From positions 1 through 37,455 of the forward strand of contig DYSI01000016.1 in the NCBI GenBank assembly GCA_020718275.1: 37,455 nt of DNA, in the 5' to 3' direction. The notes beneath the pieces were generated by a model that saw only the letters and a list, made by a program, of their open reading frames with translations, was not told the DNA's origin and searched no databases. The translations under genes were made by a program, and so were the position numbers. Of this stretch, positions 8,612 through 15,978 are shown one piece after another (within the stretch, counting starts at the first letter, position 1; every line of letters begins with the position of its first letter). Source of the stretch: Draconibacterium orientale (GTDB lineage Bacteria > Bacteroidota > Bacteroidia > Bacteroidales > UBA1556).

Positions 8612-9070
8612 ATGTTAGTTTCAGAATTAATAGCCCGAAAAGGTAAACTAGTGTTTACCGTAAACGAAAACATGACTGTTTTTGAAACCGTGAAAAAACT
8701 TGACGAAACACGCGCTGGCGCCATGTTGGTAATCAATGATAACGATCAATTGGTAGGGATTGTCTCAGAACGAGATGTTCTTTATAAATGCTACAACTCA
8801 GGGGTACCTCTTAAGGAAAATAAAATCAAAAACCTGATGACCTCAGCCGAAAATCTAATTGTAGGAAAAATGGAAGATTCCGATATCTATTTGATGAACG
8901 CCATGCTAGATAAACAAATTCGCCATATTCCAATTTTGGAAAACGAAGTAATCGTTGCAATTATTTCAATTGAAGATGTTTTGCGCGCTGTGCTAGAAAC
9001 CACTGAATCAGAAGCTAAACTCCTTCGCGAGTACATTAAAAATCCATTTGGAGTACACGCTTACAAATAG
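8612..9070 (+). CDS. CBS-domain pair protein
   Basis: A 152-residue stand-alone Bateman module with two CBS domains, roughly residues 8-65 (GAMLVINDNDQLVGIVSERDV) and 75-135 (IRHIPILENEVIVAIISIEDVLRA). CBS pairs usually sense adenine nucleotides or other ligands and regulate a partner. The gene is the last of the Ehr-like run, 19 nt after the DHOD-like gene and just before an intrinsic terminator, so it is probably cotranscribed and may regulate that complex. This last point is inference. An ATG at 8607 runs into a stop after three codons and is not the start. Confidence 0.88.
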   Translation: MLVSELIARKGKLVFTVNENMTVFETVKKLDETRAGAMLVINDNDQLVGIVSERDVLYKCYNSGVPLKENKIKNLMTSAENLIVGKMEDSDIYLMNAMLDKQIRHIPILENEVIVAIISIEDVLRAVLETTESEAKLLREYIKNPFGVHAYK

Positions 9071-9093
9071 ATTTCTTTCTAAATAAATCTAAT

Positions 9094-9141
9094 AAAAACC
9101 CATTTTGGTTTGATTATAAATCAAACTGAATTGGGTTTTTT
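9094..9141 (+). terminator. Intrinsic terminator ending the Ehr-like operon
   Basis: Two arms of about 21 nt, AAAAACCCAxTTTxxGTTTGAT-type and its complement, face each other around a short AT loop near 9115-9120. A run of six T follows at 9136-9141. It lies 24 nt after the stop of the CBS gene. The A-rich left end means it could also work on the other strand. Confidence 0.85.
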
Positions 9142-9297
9142 GCTTGATACAAAGCTATTCGGCAGCGATGTATTGCCGTAGCTGGGCAAAATACATGTCT
9201 CAAACTAGAACTCCCTCTCCCACTGAAAATCAATGGGTACAGTCGTTCTAAAAGGTAAATCGTTTTTGCTAATACTCAATTGCTGCATGAAATAACG

Positions 9298-9305
9298 TAA
9301 CTTTG
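9298..9305 (+). promoter_or_regulatory. Bacteroidota -7 box (TAACTTTG)
   Basis: TAACTTTG matches the Bacteroidota TAnnTTTG consensus and is followed by CA, as is common. A TTG at 9280-9282 may be part of the -33 element, although the 15-bp spacing is short. It lies 40 nt before the methyltransferase ATG, after the upstream terminator, so a new transcript must begin here. Confidence 0.55.
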
Positions 9306-9345
9306 CAGCCAATTTTTTAAAATATCAACACAGAATACCTGAGCT

Positions 9346-10242
9346 ATGTCTACACAGAATGAGCACTTTATACCCGATTACCAACTAATTGATAGCGGTG
9401 ATTTTGAGAAACTCGAACGTTTTGGCGAATACTATCTTATCCGCCCCGAATCGCAAGCAATATGGAAAAAGCGCATGACCGAAAAGCAATGGAATGAAAT
9501 AGCGCATGCCCAATATCGGAGAGAATCGCAAAAATCCTCTTATCGCAGTGGCGATATGGGTAATGGGAATTGGACTTTTCTGAAACGAATGCCCGAAAAT
9601 TGGCAAGTATCAGTGAGTCTACCAAATGGTCAATTCAAGCTTAAGCTAGCTTTAACCTCTTTCGGACATGTCGGTATTTTTCCAGAACAAGCCGAAAACT
9701 GGCGATTTATCTACGAATCAATCCATCAACTAGAAATAAAACAACCCAAAGTACTCAACGCTTTTGCCTATACCGGTGGCGCTAGTTTGGCAGCCTGTGC
9801 CGCAGGGGCGCAAGTCACTCATGTGGATGCGGTGAAACAAATTGTGGCTTGGGGCAAAGAAAATATGCAAATCAGTAATCTCAACGACATAAGATGGATA
9901 GTGGATGATGCAGTGAAATTTCTGAAACGGGAAGTAAAACGTGGAGTTATTTATGACGGAATTATCCTCGACCCTCCCGCTTATGGTAGAGGTCCTGATG
10001 GCGAACGTTGGATACTCGACGAAGGAATTAATACAGTGTTAGAACTTAGCCAGCAATTGCTGAATCCAAATCGTAACTTCTTTGTTCTTAACCTTTACTC
10101 CTTAGGATATTCGCCTATAATTGCCGATAATTTGGTAGAATCCTATTTTAAAACAAAAAATAAGTGGTTTGGCGAATCATTTATTCATGCTAAATCAGGT
10201 CTTAATTTACCATTGGGAACATACGTACGATTTAGAAATTAA
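9346..10242 (+). CDS. RlmI-like class I SAM-dependent methyltransferase
   Basis: A 298-residue methyltransferase of the Methyltrans_SAM / RlmI-RlmK type, expected to methylate cytosine or guanine in 23S rRNA. The SAM motif I is VLNAFAYTGGASLAACAAGA (136-155), the acidic motif II end is HVDAVKQ, and motif IV is ILDPPAYGRGPDGERW (207-222). The N-terminal ~90 residues carry a short substrate-recognition part, but there is no full PUA domain as in E. coli RlmI. Exact target base unknown. It leads a group of RNA-modification genes with the next two ORFs. Confidence 0.85.
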   Translation: MSTQNEHFIPDYQLIDSGDFEKLERFGEYYLIRPESQAIWKKRMTEKQWNEIAHAQYRRESQKSSYRSGDMGNGNWTFLKRMPENWQVSVSLPNGQFKLKLALTSFGHVGIFPEQAENWRFIYESIHQLEIKQPKVLNAFAYTGGASLAACAAGAQVTHVDAVKQIVAWGKENMQISNLNDIRWIVDDAVKFLKREVKRGVIYDGIILDPPAYGRGPDGERWILDEGINTVLELSQQLLNPNRNFFVLNLYSLGYSPIIADNLVESYFKTKNKWFGESFIHAKSGLNLPLGTYVRFRN

Positions 10243-10269
10243 GCCAACACTAGAAAAAAACAATTGCAA

Positions 10270-11184
10270 ATGAAACATATTGTTAAAGAAGATACCAATC
10301 TTTTAGACGTGATAATGGCCATGTACAAAGGCATTTCACGACCAACTGCCAAGCAAATATTAGCGTATAGCGATATTTTGGTCAATGGCAAATCCATCAA
10401 AAAAAGTGCAATCTTAGCTTTGAAAGAAGGCGATCAAATCGACCTAACCAAAAGAGATAAGGACGCAAAAACACCTAAAATAGGTGATTATACTCGCTCA
10501 ATATCAATAGTTTACGAAGATGATCATTTAATTATTGCCATTAAGCCAGCAGGCCTAATCACCAGTAAAGACCGTACGCAACCTAGCATAATTGCATTTC
10601 ATAAAATACTGGAAGACCATTTAGCCAAACGCGAAGGAAAACCCGAAAGGATTTGGTCAGTGCATCGCCTCGACAAGGAAGTAGAAGGACTGGTACTCTT
10701 TGCCAAATCTGAAGAAATTCAAAACACCATTAAGGAAAACTGGTCGAATGTCACTAAAAAATATCTGGCCCTTACTGAAGCTAAGCCCGCTCAAGAATCA
10801 GGAACTATCGAAAATTGGTTGATGGATTCCTATAAACAAAAAGTAGTTTCTTTTAAGAAAGAAGTAGAAAATAGCCGATTTGCCAAAACAGAGTATCAAT
10901 TTCTAGAAACCATTGGAGCCTTCCACCTTTTGGAAGTAAAACTTCACACTGGTCGCAAAAACCAAATCCGCATACACTTATCAGAAATGGGCTGCCCCAT
11001 TGTTGGTGATTATAAATATGGCGCCTCCGATACTTTTAAGCGGCAAATCCGCCTAGCAGCTTACCAGCTACAATTTGATCACCCAGTGAGTGGAAAAGCC
11101 CTGAGTTTTGAATATCGCCCACACAAAAAGTTTTTCAATCCAATTGAGGGGGACGAAAAATACAAATTCAACCTGCGTCACTGA
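10270..11184 (+). CDS. RluA-family pseudouridine synthase with S4 domain
   Basis: About 304 residues. I chose the ATG at 10270; a TTG two codons earlier is possible. Residues 1-65 form an S4 RNA-binding domain (SRPTAKQILAYSDILVNGKSI). Residues from ~78 are the RluA catalytic domain, with VYEDDHLIIAIKPAGL and the catalytic Asp in HRLDKEVEG (D135). The usual TSG after HRLDxx is VEG here, a variation, but the catalytic Asp remains. KLHTGRKNQIRIHLSEMGCPIVGDYKYG is present in the C-terminal half, as in the family. Substrate RNA unknown. The stop overlaps the next start by one base (TGATG), so the two are translationally coupled. Confidence 0.88.
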   Translation: MKHIVKEDTNLLDVIMAMYKGISRPTAKQILAYSDILVNGKSIKKSAILALKEGDQIDLTKRDKDAKTPKIGDYTRSISIVYEDDHLIIAIKPAGLITSKDRTQPSIIAFHKILEDHLAKREGKPERIWSVHRLDKEVEGLVLFAKSEEIQNTIKENWSNVTKKYLALTEAKPAQESGTIENWLMDSYKQKVVSFKKEVENSRFAKTEYQFLETIGAFHLLEVKLHTGRKNQIRIHLSEMGCPIVGDYKYGASDTFKRQIRLAAYQLQFDHPVSGKALSFEYRPHKKFFNPIEGDEKYKFNLRH

Positions 11185-11990
11185 TGGAATCCGTAAATAG
11201 TCAACTCATTAGCAGCCGGCAAAACCCAAAAATAAAGCAAGTGGTGGCGCTGCAAAATAGCCACGAAAGGCAACAAAGTGGATTGTTTACCCTAGAAGGT
11301 TATAAAGAAATTGAAAAAGCAATACTCAAGCATTACCATGCTGAAGCCATTTACTTCTGCCCCGCAATTCTTGATAACAATTTGTTTACTAAATTACTAC
11401 ATCAGTATTCAGACGCTAATTTTTATGAAGTTACGCAGGAGGTATTTGCAAAAATAGCCTATCGCGAAAATTCAGTAGGAATAGTAATGGTGGCAAAGCA
11501 AAAGAAGCATCAACTCGACCAATTAAAAAAGGGCAAAAACCCGCTATTTTTGGTCATTGAAGGTATTGAAAAGCCAGGCAATTTGGGCGCTATTTACCGC
11601 ACAGCCGATGCAGCAGGAGTGGATGCTATAATCCTTTGCAATGCTAAATCAGACCTCTATAATCCCAATGCCATAAGAGCTTCTTTAGGCTGCATTTTCA
11701 CGGTACCAACTGCCATTTGCACCTCTCATGAAGCCATAAAATGGTTAGTTTCAAACGAAATACAAATTTTCGCAACCTACCTTCAGGCAGCTATTCCCTA
11801 TCATACCGCAAATTTCGCTTTGCCGTCAGCCATAGTAGTTGGAACAGAAGCCACTGGAATATCCCAAGATTGGGTAGAGGCTTCTACTGCAAATTTGATT
11901 ATTCCCATGAAAGGAATTGCCGATTCTTTAAACGTTTCTACCTCCACTGCCATTGTACTTTTTGAGGCTTGCCGGCAGAGAGGATTCTAA
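11184..11990 (+). CDS. TrmH/SpoU-family RNA 2'-O-methyltransferase
   Basis: A 268-residue SPOUT methyltransferase, expected to add 2'-O-methyl groups to rRNA or tRNA. The N-terminal ~100 residues form the SpoU substrate-binding domain (SSRQNPKIKQVVALQ). The three SpoU motifs are NLGAIYRTADAAG (motif 1), AIVVGTEATGIS (motif 2) and IIPMKGIADSLNVSTSTAIVLFE (split across motif 3), which together form the knotted SAM site. The start overlaps the pseudouridine synthase stop by one base. Neighbouring genes all modify RNA. Specific nucleotide not predictable here. Confidence 0.9.
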   Translation: MESVNSQLISSRQNPKIKQVVALQNSHERQQSGLFTLEGYKEIEKAILKHYHAEAIYFCPAILDNNLFTKLLHQYSDANFYEVTQEVFAKIAYRENSVGIVMVAKQKKHQLDQLKKGKNPLFLVIEGIEKPGNLGAIYRTADAAGVDAIILCNAKSDLYNPNAIRASLGCIFTVPTAICTSHEAIKWLVSNEIQIFATYLQAAIPYHTANFALPSAIVVGTEATGISQDWVEASTANLIIPMKGIADSLNVSTSTAIVLFEACRQRGF

Positions 11991-12009
11991 AATCTATTCC
12001 TAATCAGTG

Positions 12010-12070
12010 TTGTCCGATAAAAAAACTACTAAATTGCCGAAATGGACTAAATATAATTTTTAACGGACAA
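12010..12070. repeat. 61-bp palindromic element, possible IS remnant or MITE
   Basis: Terminal arms of 14 nt, TTGTCCGATAAAAA at 12010-12023 and TTTTTAACGGACAA at 12057-12070, are inverted copies with one mismatch. The 33 nt between them have no coding content. Terminal inverted repeats of this kind suit an insertion sequence whose interior was lost, or a very small MITE. The flanks (CAGTG on the left, TAGTG on the right) show only a partial direct repeat. It could also act as a hairpin in the transcript between the SpoU gene and the SRPBCC pseudogene. Confidence 0.5.
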
Positions 12071-12103
12071 TAGTGATTTCTAATATTTAAAACCAAAATC
12101 ACA

Positions 12104-12564
12104 ATGCCATTTTATCAATTTCAGACCAAGCAAATACTAAAAGCTAGCCTTGAAAAAGTATGAGACTTTATCTCTTCGCCCCGAAATCTGAAAGAAATTA
12201 CCCCTGAATACATGGGTTTCGATATTATTACTAAAAACCTTCCCGAGAAAATGTATGCAGGAATGATTATAGGATATAAAGTAAGACCAATTTTAGGAAT
12301 ACCGATGACATGGGTCACAGAAATCACCAAAGTAAGTGATTTACATTATTTTGTGGATGAACAGCGAATGGAACCTTACGCCATGTGGCATCACGAACAT
12401 TTTATTGAAAAAACAGCCGTGGAGTGCTGATGACCGATATTATTACCTACAAACCACCAATGGGATTTTTAGGATCAATCGCAAATCACTTGATAATAAA
12501 AAAGCAACTCAAAGAAATTTTCGATCATCGAGAACGGGTTTTAAAGCTAAAATTCTCAGAATAA
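12104..12564 (+). pseudogene. SRPBCC-family (START/PYR-like) ligand-binding protein, broken by a stop and a frameshift
   Basis: Reading through two lesions gives a ~150-residue SRPBCC protein of a type common in Bacteroidota. It begins MPFYQFQTKQILKASLEKV, then hits TGA at 12161-12163 where family members have Trp (V-[W]-DFISSPRNLKEITPEYMG). The frame stays open through LGIPMTWVTEITKV and WHHEHFIEKT to a TGA at 12428. The family sequence then continues in a different frame from about 12420: GVLMTDIITYKPPMGFLGSIANHLIIKKQL, read in pieces, up to TAA at 12562. So there is one nonsense change and one 1- or 2-nt indel at about 12410-12425. The rest is well preserved, so decay is recent, or the assembly carries errors. 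TGA is a normal stop elsewhere in this window. Confidence 0.75.
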
Positions 12565-12572
12565 CCGAAGGT

Positions 12573-12595
12573 AAATTACGAAGTGGTAATTTTTT
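12573..12595 (+). terminator. Weak AT-rich terminator-like hairpin after the pseudogene
   Basis: AAATTAC at 12573-12579 and GTAATTT at 12586-12592 form a perfect 7-bp stem with a 6-nt loop, followed by three more T. It lies 9 nt after the pseudogene stop. The stem is AT-rich, so termination would be weak. Confidence 0.35.
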
Positions 12596-12683
12596 AAGTC
12601 CCCAATTGCGGTCGATGCCAGGCTGGGTATATGTGACCATTGTTTTAAAAAATAACGCTATAAGCTGCTTACACAATTTTCAT

Positions 12684-12691
12684 TAATTTCG
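12684..12691 (+). promoter_or_regulatory. Near-consensus -7 box (TAATTTCG) close to the HsdR_N start
   Basis: TAATTTCG differs from TAnnTTTG at one position and is followed by CAGC. The ATG at 12699 is only 7 nt further on, so a transcript from this box would be leaderless or nearly so. Confidence 0.3.
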
Positions 12692-12698
12692 CAGCAAT

Positions 12699-13169
12699 AT
12701 GACTGCACTAAATCTACCTGAATACCCTTTGAAATCGCGAATCAATGCGATTGGGAAAATCGAAATCTACGATCCAATCCGCAGAAAATACGTCATTCTT
12801 AGTCCCGAAGAAGAGGTTCGACAACGTTTTATTCAATACTTAATCCTTCAAAAAGGCTTTCCAAAAAACCTAATGAGCGTTGAAAAAGGATTGAAAATAA
12901 ACAACTTATCCAAACGTACCGATATCGTTCAGTACAATAAGCAAGGAAAACCCATCGTAATTGTGGAATGTAAAGCACCACATATCCAAATTGATGAGAA
13001 CACCTTTGCCCAAGCCGCCATGTATAATATGAAAATGCAAGTCGATTATTTAATTATCACCAATGGTATAACCCATTTTTGTTGCAAGGTAAATTATCAC
13101 CAAGAGCGATTAGATTATCTACCAAGCGTACCACATTATAACGAAATAGACTCAAATTCAATAGTTTAA
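12699..13169 (+). CDS. HsdR_N-domain (PD-(D/E)xK) nuclease-like protein, stand-alone
   Basis: A 156-residue protein matching the type I restriction enzyme R-protein N-terminal domain (HSDR_N_2) that occurs as a single-domain protein in many Bacteroidota. The nuclease core is visible: TDIVQYNKQGKPIVIVECKA gives the Asp, then Glu-x-Lys (D...ECK), preceded by EEEVRQRFIQYLI, where an Asp/Glu helix is expected. There is no helicase, HsdS or HsdM nearby, so it is not part of a restriction system here. Cellular role unknown; nucleic acid cleavage or repair is plausible. Confidence 0.82.
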   Translation: MTALNLPEYPLKSRINAIGKIEIYDPIRRKYVILSPEEEVRQRFIQYLILQKGFPKNLMSVEKGLKINNLSKRTDIVQYNKQGKPIVIVECKAPHIQIDENTFAQAAMYNMKMQVDYLIITNGITHFCCKVNYHQERLDYLPSVPHYNEIDSNSIV

Positions 13170-13188
13170 AAAGAAAATATCCATCGAA

Positions 13189-14253
13189 ATGGGAATGATT
13201 GAATTATTTAAAAAAATGCTTCCAGGATTAATTCCGCTGCTAATATTTATCTTGGCAGACGAAATCTGGGGAACCGAAATTGGACTAATTGTCGCCGTTT
13301 CGATAGGAATTATTCAGCTGATATATTTTGCTTTAAAGGAAAAAAAGCTCGAAAAATTTGTCCTTTTCGATACACTACTCATTATCGGCATGGGAGGCAT
13401 TTCGATTGCTTTGCATGATGATATTTTTTTTAAACTCAAGCCAGTAGTCATTGAAGCTATTTTGGTAGCTATTTTAGCCTTTTCGCTCTATTCCAAACAT
13501 AATTTGATGCTAAGCATGTCCAAAAGATATTTGCAAGGGGTAGAAATCAATTCAGAACAAGAAAAGATGATGCGCCGTAACCTTACCAATATGTTGGTAA
13601 TATTGAGTTTACACCTCTTACTGAGCCTCTATGCTTGCTTTTGGATGAGCACAAAGGCTTGGGCTTTTATCACCACCGGATTATTCTACCTTTTAATGAT
13701 TGGCTATTTTGGACTTGAATTTATTATACGATTTTTCAAAAATCGACATCAAGAGTATTTACCCTTAGTAGATGTTCAAGGAAAAGTAATAGGTAAAGCC
13801 ACGCGCAAGGAATGTCATCGCAATCCAGACCTACTCTACCCAGTTGTTCGACTTCATTTATTTAACCGACAAGGTGAATTATTACTCCAAAAGAGAAGTT
13901 TCAAGAGTGATATCGAAGCAGGCAAATGGGATGCCGCGATTGCCGGACATGTACAATTCGGCGAAGACATTGAAACCGCCCTTCGACGCGAGGCTAAAGA
14001 AGAACTAAATTTATCAAACCTTGAATTTCAATTAGTTAATCAGCGATTATTCAAATCGCCAAATACCTCGGCACTGATGTTTCTTTTTGTCGGCAAAATC
14101 GATTATTTACCCAAGATCAATAAAAAAGAAGTGGAAGAAGTTGCATTTTTTAAAATGGAATCAGTACCCGCATTATTTTCTAAAGAACTTGCATCCAATG
14201 GATTAAAGGAGGAATTTCCGATTATAAAGACCATACGATTCAACAAAGCATAG
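13189..14253 (+). CDS. Membrane IspZ/YciB-like domain fused to a Nudix hydrolase
   Basis: 354 residues. Residues 1-185 hold about five hydrophobic helices resembling the intracellular septation protein A (YciB/IspZ) family: FILADEIWGTEIGLIVAVSI, then FDTLLIIGMGGISIALHDD. Residues 190-354 are a cytoplasmic Nudix domain with the Nudix box at 253-275: G-x5-E-x7-REAKEELNL, in which the usual Gly before the last hydrophobic residue is Asn. The domain layout (PLVDVQGKVIGKATRKECH) resembles isopentenyl-diphosphate isomerase-like Nudix proteins. It likely hydrolyses a diphosphate-linked substrate at the membrane. The substrate cannot be read from sequence. It follows the HsdR_N gene by 19 nt. Confidence 0.82.
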   Translation: MGMIELFKKMLPGLIPLLIFILADEIWGTEIGLIVAVSIGIIQLIYFALKEKKLEKFVLFDTLLIIGMGGISIALHDDIFFKLKPVVIEAILVAILAFSLYSKHNLMLSMSKRYLQGVEINSEQEKMMRRNLTNMLVILSLHLLLSLYACFWMSTKAWAFITTGLFYLLMIGYFGLEFIIRFFKNRHQEYLPLVDVQGKVIGKATRKECHRNPDLLYPVVRLHLFNRQGELLLQKRSFKSDIEAGKWDAAIAGHVQFGEDIETALRREAKEELNLSNLEFQLVNQRLFKSPNTSALMFLFVGKIDYLPKINKKEVEEVAFFKMESVPALFSKELASNGLKEEFPIIKTIRFNKA

Positions 14254-14290
14254 CCATTAACTATCATTTAAAACCTCTAACCTTAATGTT

Positions 14291-15274
14291 ATGAGCCAGA
14301 CTGACAACCTAAAATATCATTTGCCAATTAGCAAATCAGAAATTGAAGCTGCCCATGCGCGCATTAAGCCATATATTCATCGTACCCCCGTGCTTAGGTC
14401 GGCCATGATTGATGAATTAGCTGGCTGCGAAATACATTTCAAATGCGAAAATTTTCAAAAAGTTGGCGCATTCAAATCCCGTGGAGCCATGAACGCCGTT
14501 TTGACCCTTTCAGAAAGCGAATTAAGCAAAGGAGTCTGCACTCACTCCTCTGGCAATCATGCCCAAGCACTAGCGCGAGCTGCTAGCCTGTTGAATATTC
14601 CAGCATATATTGTGATGCCCCATAATGCCCCAGCGGTAAAAATAAATGCCGTACGGCAATACAAAGGAGAAATATTTTTTTGTGAACCAACCCAAGCCGC
14701 CAGAGAAAAAACATTGGAAACGGTGATGCAAAAAACACATGCCAATTTCATTCACCCTTACAATAATCTGCAAGTAATTGCAGGCCAAGCAAGTGCTGCA
14801 AAAGAACTTATCGAAGACACTTTAGCGCTAGATTATATTTTGGCACCTGTTGGCGGTGGCGGTTTATTGAGTGGAACAGCCTTGAGTAATTACTATTTTT
14901 GTCAAAATGCTTGCGTCATTGGTGCGGAACCCTACCTAGCAAACGACGCCTTTCAATCGATGAAAGAGGGCAAAATAATCGAAGCCCTTCCACCACTAAC
15001 CATAGCCGATGGACTTCTTACCTCACTTGGAACCTTCACTTTTCCAATCATTCAAGCGCTAGTGAGTAAAATACTCAATTGCACTGAAGAGCAAATAGTT
15101 AATGCGATGCAATTAATCTACGAGCGCTTAAAAATTGTGGTAGAACCATCAGCGGCAGTTGGTTTAGCGGTAGTTTTAGCAAATCCAAGTCAATTCAAAG
15201 ACCAGAAAGTAGGGATAATTTTGAGTGGTGGCAATTTAAATTTAAAAGCGTTTTATAGTAGTTTTGAAGTATGA
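14291..15274 (+). CDS. PLP-dependent threonine/serine dehydratase or serine racemase-like enzyme
   Basis: A 327-residue fold-type II PLP enzyme of the threonine dehydratase / serine racemase group. The PLP lysine is K62 in FQKVGAFKSRGA. The substrate loop is HSSGNHAQALA, and the phosphate-binding glycine loop is APVGGGGLLSGTAL. The C-terminal LSGGNLNL matches the cofactor-pyridine contact. There is no C-terminal ACT domain, so no isoleucine feedback of the IlvA type is expected; catabolic dehydratase or racemase activity are both possible. The stop overlaps the next start by four bases (ATGA). Confidence 0.88.
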   Translation: MSQTDNLKYHLPISKSEIEAAHARIKPYIHRTPVLRSAMIDELAGCEIHFKCENFQKVGAFKSRGAMNAVLTLSESELSKGVCTHSSGNHAQALARAASLLNIPAYIVMPHNAPAVKINAVRQYKGEIFFCEPTQAAREKTLETVMQKTHANFIHPYNNLQVIAGQASAAKELIEDTLALDYILAPVGGGGLLSGTALSNYYFCQNACVIGAEPYLANDAFQSMKEGKIIEALPPLTIADGLLTSLGTFTFPIIQALVSKILNCTEEQIVNAMQLIYERLKIVVEPSAAVGLAVVLANPSQFKDQKVGIILSGGNLNLKAFYSSFEV

Positions 15275-15978
15275 CAAAAGGAAAATTATATCTCTTGCCC
15301 AATACCATCAGCGAAGGCGAATGGAGCATGGTAATCCCAACAGGAGTGCAAGCTAGCACGCTCCCACTTCGGAATTTTATTGTGGAGAATGTACGAACTG
15401 CTCGACGCTATTTACGAAAACTCGGCTTTGATACCAGTTTTGATGAAGTAATGTTTTTTGAATTAAACCAACATACTAATATCGAGGAAATACCTAGCTT
15501 TTTAAAACCCATTTTAGAGGGTCATGATATGTCCATTATTAGTGAATCGGGTCTACCCTGCATTGCCGATCCCGGTAATTTAGTGGTAGATATTGCCCAT
15601 CAACAAGGTATTGAAGTTATTCCTTTGGTTGGTCCCTCATCCCTTTTTCTTGCCCTGATGGCGAGCGGTTTTAATGGGCAGAATTTTGCCTTTAATGGTT
15701 ATTTACCCATTGAGATAAGCGACAAGCTAAAGGTGCTGAAGGAGATGGAGAAAAAAATATACCATCAGCAGCAAACGCAGCTTTTTATTGAAACCCCGTA
15801 TCGTAACCAAAAGCTATTCGAGTTTTTGTGCACACACGCCCAAAGCGATACTAAACTCTGTATTGCTAAAGATATTAGTGGTGTTAATCAATGGATTAAG
15901 ACTAAGACCATTCGGGATTGGAAAAAGCAAAAAATAGATCTCCAAAAGCAAAATACGATTTTTCTACTCTATCAATAG
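15271..15978 (+). CDS. RsmI-like SAM-dependent methyltransferase (tetrapyrrole methylase fold)
   Basis: A 235-residue TP_methylase-family protein related to 16S rRNA C1402 2'-O-methyltransferase RsmI. GKLYLLPNTISEG at the start, the SAM-contact segment SIISESGLPCIADPG and IPLVGPSSLFLALMASGFNGQNFAFNGYLP (in two pieces) match RsmI motifs. Many Bacteroidota have this short RsmI paralogue next to or instead of a full RsmI, so the target is uncertain. It overlaps its upstream neighbour by four bases, and the next gene starts on its stop codon's last base. Confidence 0.85.
   Translation: MTKGKLYLLPNTISEGEWSMVIPTGVQASTLPLRNFIVENVRTARRYLRKLGFDTSFDEVMFFELNQHTNIEEIPSFLKPILEGHDMSIISESGLPCIADPGNLVVDIAHQQGIEVIPLVGPSSLFLALMASGFNGQNFAFNGYLPIEISDKLKVLKEMEKKIYHQQQTQLFIETPYRNQKLFEFLCTHAQSDTKLCIAKDISGVNQWIKTKTIRDWKKQKIDLQKQNTIFLLYQ

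Noticed and set aside
2-9070. Calling the operon a group 4 [NiFe] hydrogenase or an ordinary complex I
   Set aside because: The large subunit has neither full CxxC pair, no maturation genes are seen, and the quinone-site His and Tyr are missing; NuoEFG, NuoA, NuoJ and NuoK are not in the window.
12104-12564. TGA read as Trp (recoded genetic code)
   Set aside because: TGA is used as a genuine stop elsewhere here (for example at 11182-11184), other genes use TGG for Trp, and the same gene also has a frameshift.
12699-13169. Type I restriction-modification system
   Set aside because: Only the HsdR N-terminal domain is present, with no helicase, specificity or methylase subunit around it.
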